A program made the translations under genes and the position numbers. A DNA stretch of 6,641 nt from Thiolapillus brandeum (GTDB taxonomy: Bacteria; Pseudomonadota; Gammaproteobacteria; Chromatiales; Chromatiaceae): the NCBI GenBank assembly GCA_011051425.1, contig DRLF01000274.1:1-6641 (forward strand), in the 5' to 3' direction. Below are positions 6,091 through 6,641 of this stretch, in pieces. The notes under the pieces were generated by a model. That model saw only the letters and a program-made list of their open reading frames with translations. It did no database searches and was not told the origin of the DNA. How positions within the stretch are numbered: position 1 is the stretch's first letter; every line of letters begins with the position of its first letter.

Positions 6091-6641
6091 GATCCTTCTC
6101 CGTTCACGTAGGTCAGCCAGCCGTGGTGTACCGGCGAGCGCCCATGTACGACATCGAAATATTTCTTCTGCAGGTGCTCGGTGATGGGGCCGCGTCCGCC
6201 GTTGCCGATCGTGCGGTTGTCCACTTCGCGTATGGGCGTCACTTCCGCCGCCGAGCCGGTGAAGAAGGCTTCGTCGGCGATATAGACTTCGTCGCGGGTG
6301 ATGCGCTTTTCCACCACCTTCATGTCCGCTTCTTCCGCGAGCTGTATGATGGTGCGGCGGGTGATGCCGTCCAGGGCGGACGTCAGGTCCGGCGTGTAGA
6401 GCACCCCATCACGCACGATGAAGATGTTCTCGCCCGAACCTTCCATGACGAAACCCTGGGTGTCCAGCAGCAGCGCTTCGTCATAGCCGTTGTCCAGGGC
6501 CTCCTGCAGCGCCAGCATGGAGTTGATGTAGTTGCCATTGGCCTTGGCCCGGCACATGGTGATGTTCACATGATGGCGGGTAAAGGACGATACGCGGATG
6601 CGGATACCTTTCTCCATGGCCTCCTCGCCCAGGTAGGCGCC
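6087..6641 (-). CDS. ilvE: Branched-chain amino acid aminotransferase IlvE, C-terminal part (5' end cut by window edge)
   Basis: IlvE carries out the last step of leucine, isoleucine and valine synthesis, moving an amino group from glutamate to the branched 2-keto acid with pyridoxal phosphate (PLP). The frame is open to the right edge, so the 184 residues present are roughly the last 60 percent of a protein of about 305. It begins GAYLGEEAMEKGIR; the Met at 6617 is internal, not a start. Fold-type IV features are visible: RAKANGNYINSM with the PLP lysine as the 33rd residue seen (matching E. coli Lys159), EGSGENIF with the glutamate that contacts the PLP ring nitrogen, the GITR motif, and FFTGSAAEVTPIREVD near the end. 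All C-terminal active-site motifs are intact. The TGA overlaps the zinc-finger gene by 4 bases. ilvE also precedes waaF in Pseudomonas, so this is conserved context more than a functional link. Confidence 0.95.
   Translation of the reverse strand, partial: GAYLGEEAMEKGIRIRVSSFTRHHVNITMCRAKANGNYINSMLALQEALDNGYDEALLLDTQGFVMEGSGENIFIVRDGVLYTPDLTSALDGITRRTIIQLAEEADMKVVEKRITRDEVYIADEAFFTGSAAEVTPIREVDNRTIGNGGRGPITEHLQKKYFDVVHGRSPVHHGWLTYVNGEGS

Noticed and set aside
6615..6617. ATG as the start of a short 176-residue aminotransferase
   Set aside because: The frame continues upstream to the window edge with IlvE-like sequence (GAYLGEEA), so this methionine is internal to a larger protein.

Overview
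The window is wall-to-wall coding sequence, all read from the minus strand, so transcription runs from the high coordinates to the low ones. It carries the core of a lipopolysaccharide (LPS) inner-core assembly operon from a GC-rich gammaproteobacterium. The order ilvE, waaF, waaC, waaG, waaP, followed by further kinase-fold genes, resembles the arrangement I recall from Pseudomonas aeruginosa. A CHCC zinc-finger gene between ilvE and waaF and a cysC gene between waaF and waaC are differences from that layout and suggest another gammaproteobacterial lineage, perhaps a sulfur-oxidising Chromatiales-like one. That last assignment is a weak inference from gene content.

In transcription order: (1) the C-terminal 184 residues of the branched-chain aminotransferase IlvE, cut by the right edge; (2) a 62-residue zf-CHCC protein; (3) WaaF, heptosyltransferase II; (4) CysC, adenylylsulfate kinase; (5) WaaC, heptosyltransferase I; (6) WaaG, a GT4 core glucosyltransferase; (7) WaaP, the heptose kinase; (8) a second kinase-fold protein of the InaA/LPS-kinase type whose catalytic-loop aspartate is missing; (9) the N-terminal 191 residues of an exported LolA-like protein (outer membrane lipoprotein-sorting-protein family), cut by the left edge.

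Neighbouring genes overlap by 4 to 17 bases or abut directly. The one gap is about 23 bases before waaF, and it depends on the start codon chosen. No internal promoter or terminator is visible, so the genes are probably one translationally coupled transcript that enters the window from upstream of ilvE. WaaC and WaaF would add heptose I and II to Kdo-lipid A, WaaG would extend the core with a hexose, and WaaP would phosphorylate heptose. The InaA-like protein may modify the core further or act as a non-catalytic partner. The roles of CysC (making PAPS), the zinc-finger protein and the LolA-like protein in this setting are unknown and are the most interesting points. I see no mobile element, CRISPR array, RNA gene or repeat, and no intergenic stretch of 300 bases.
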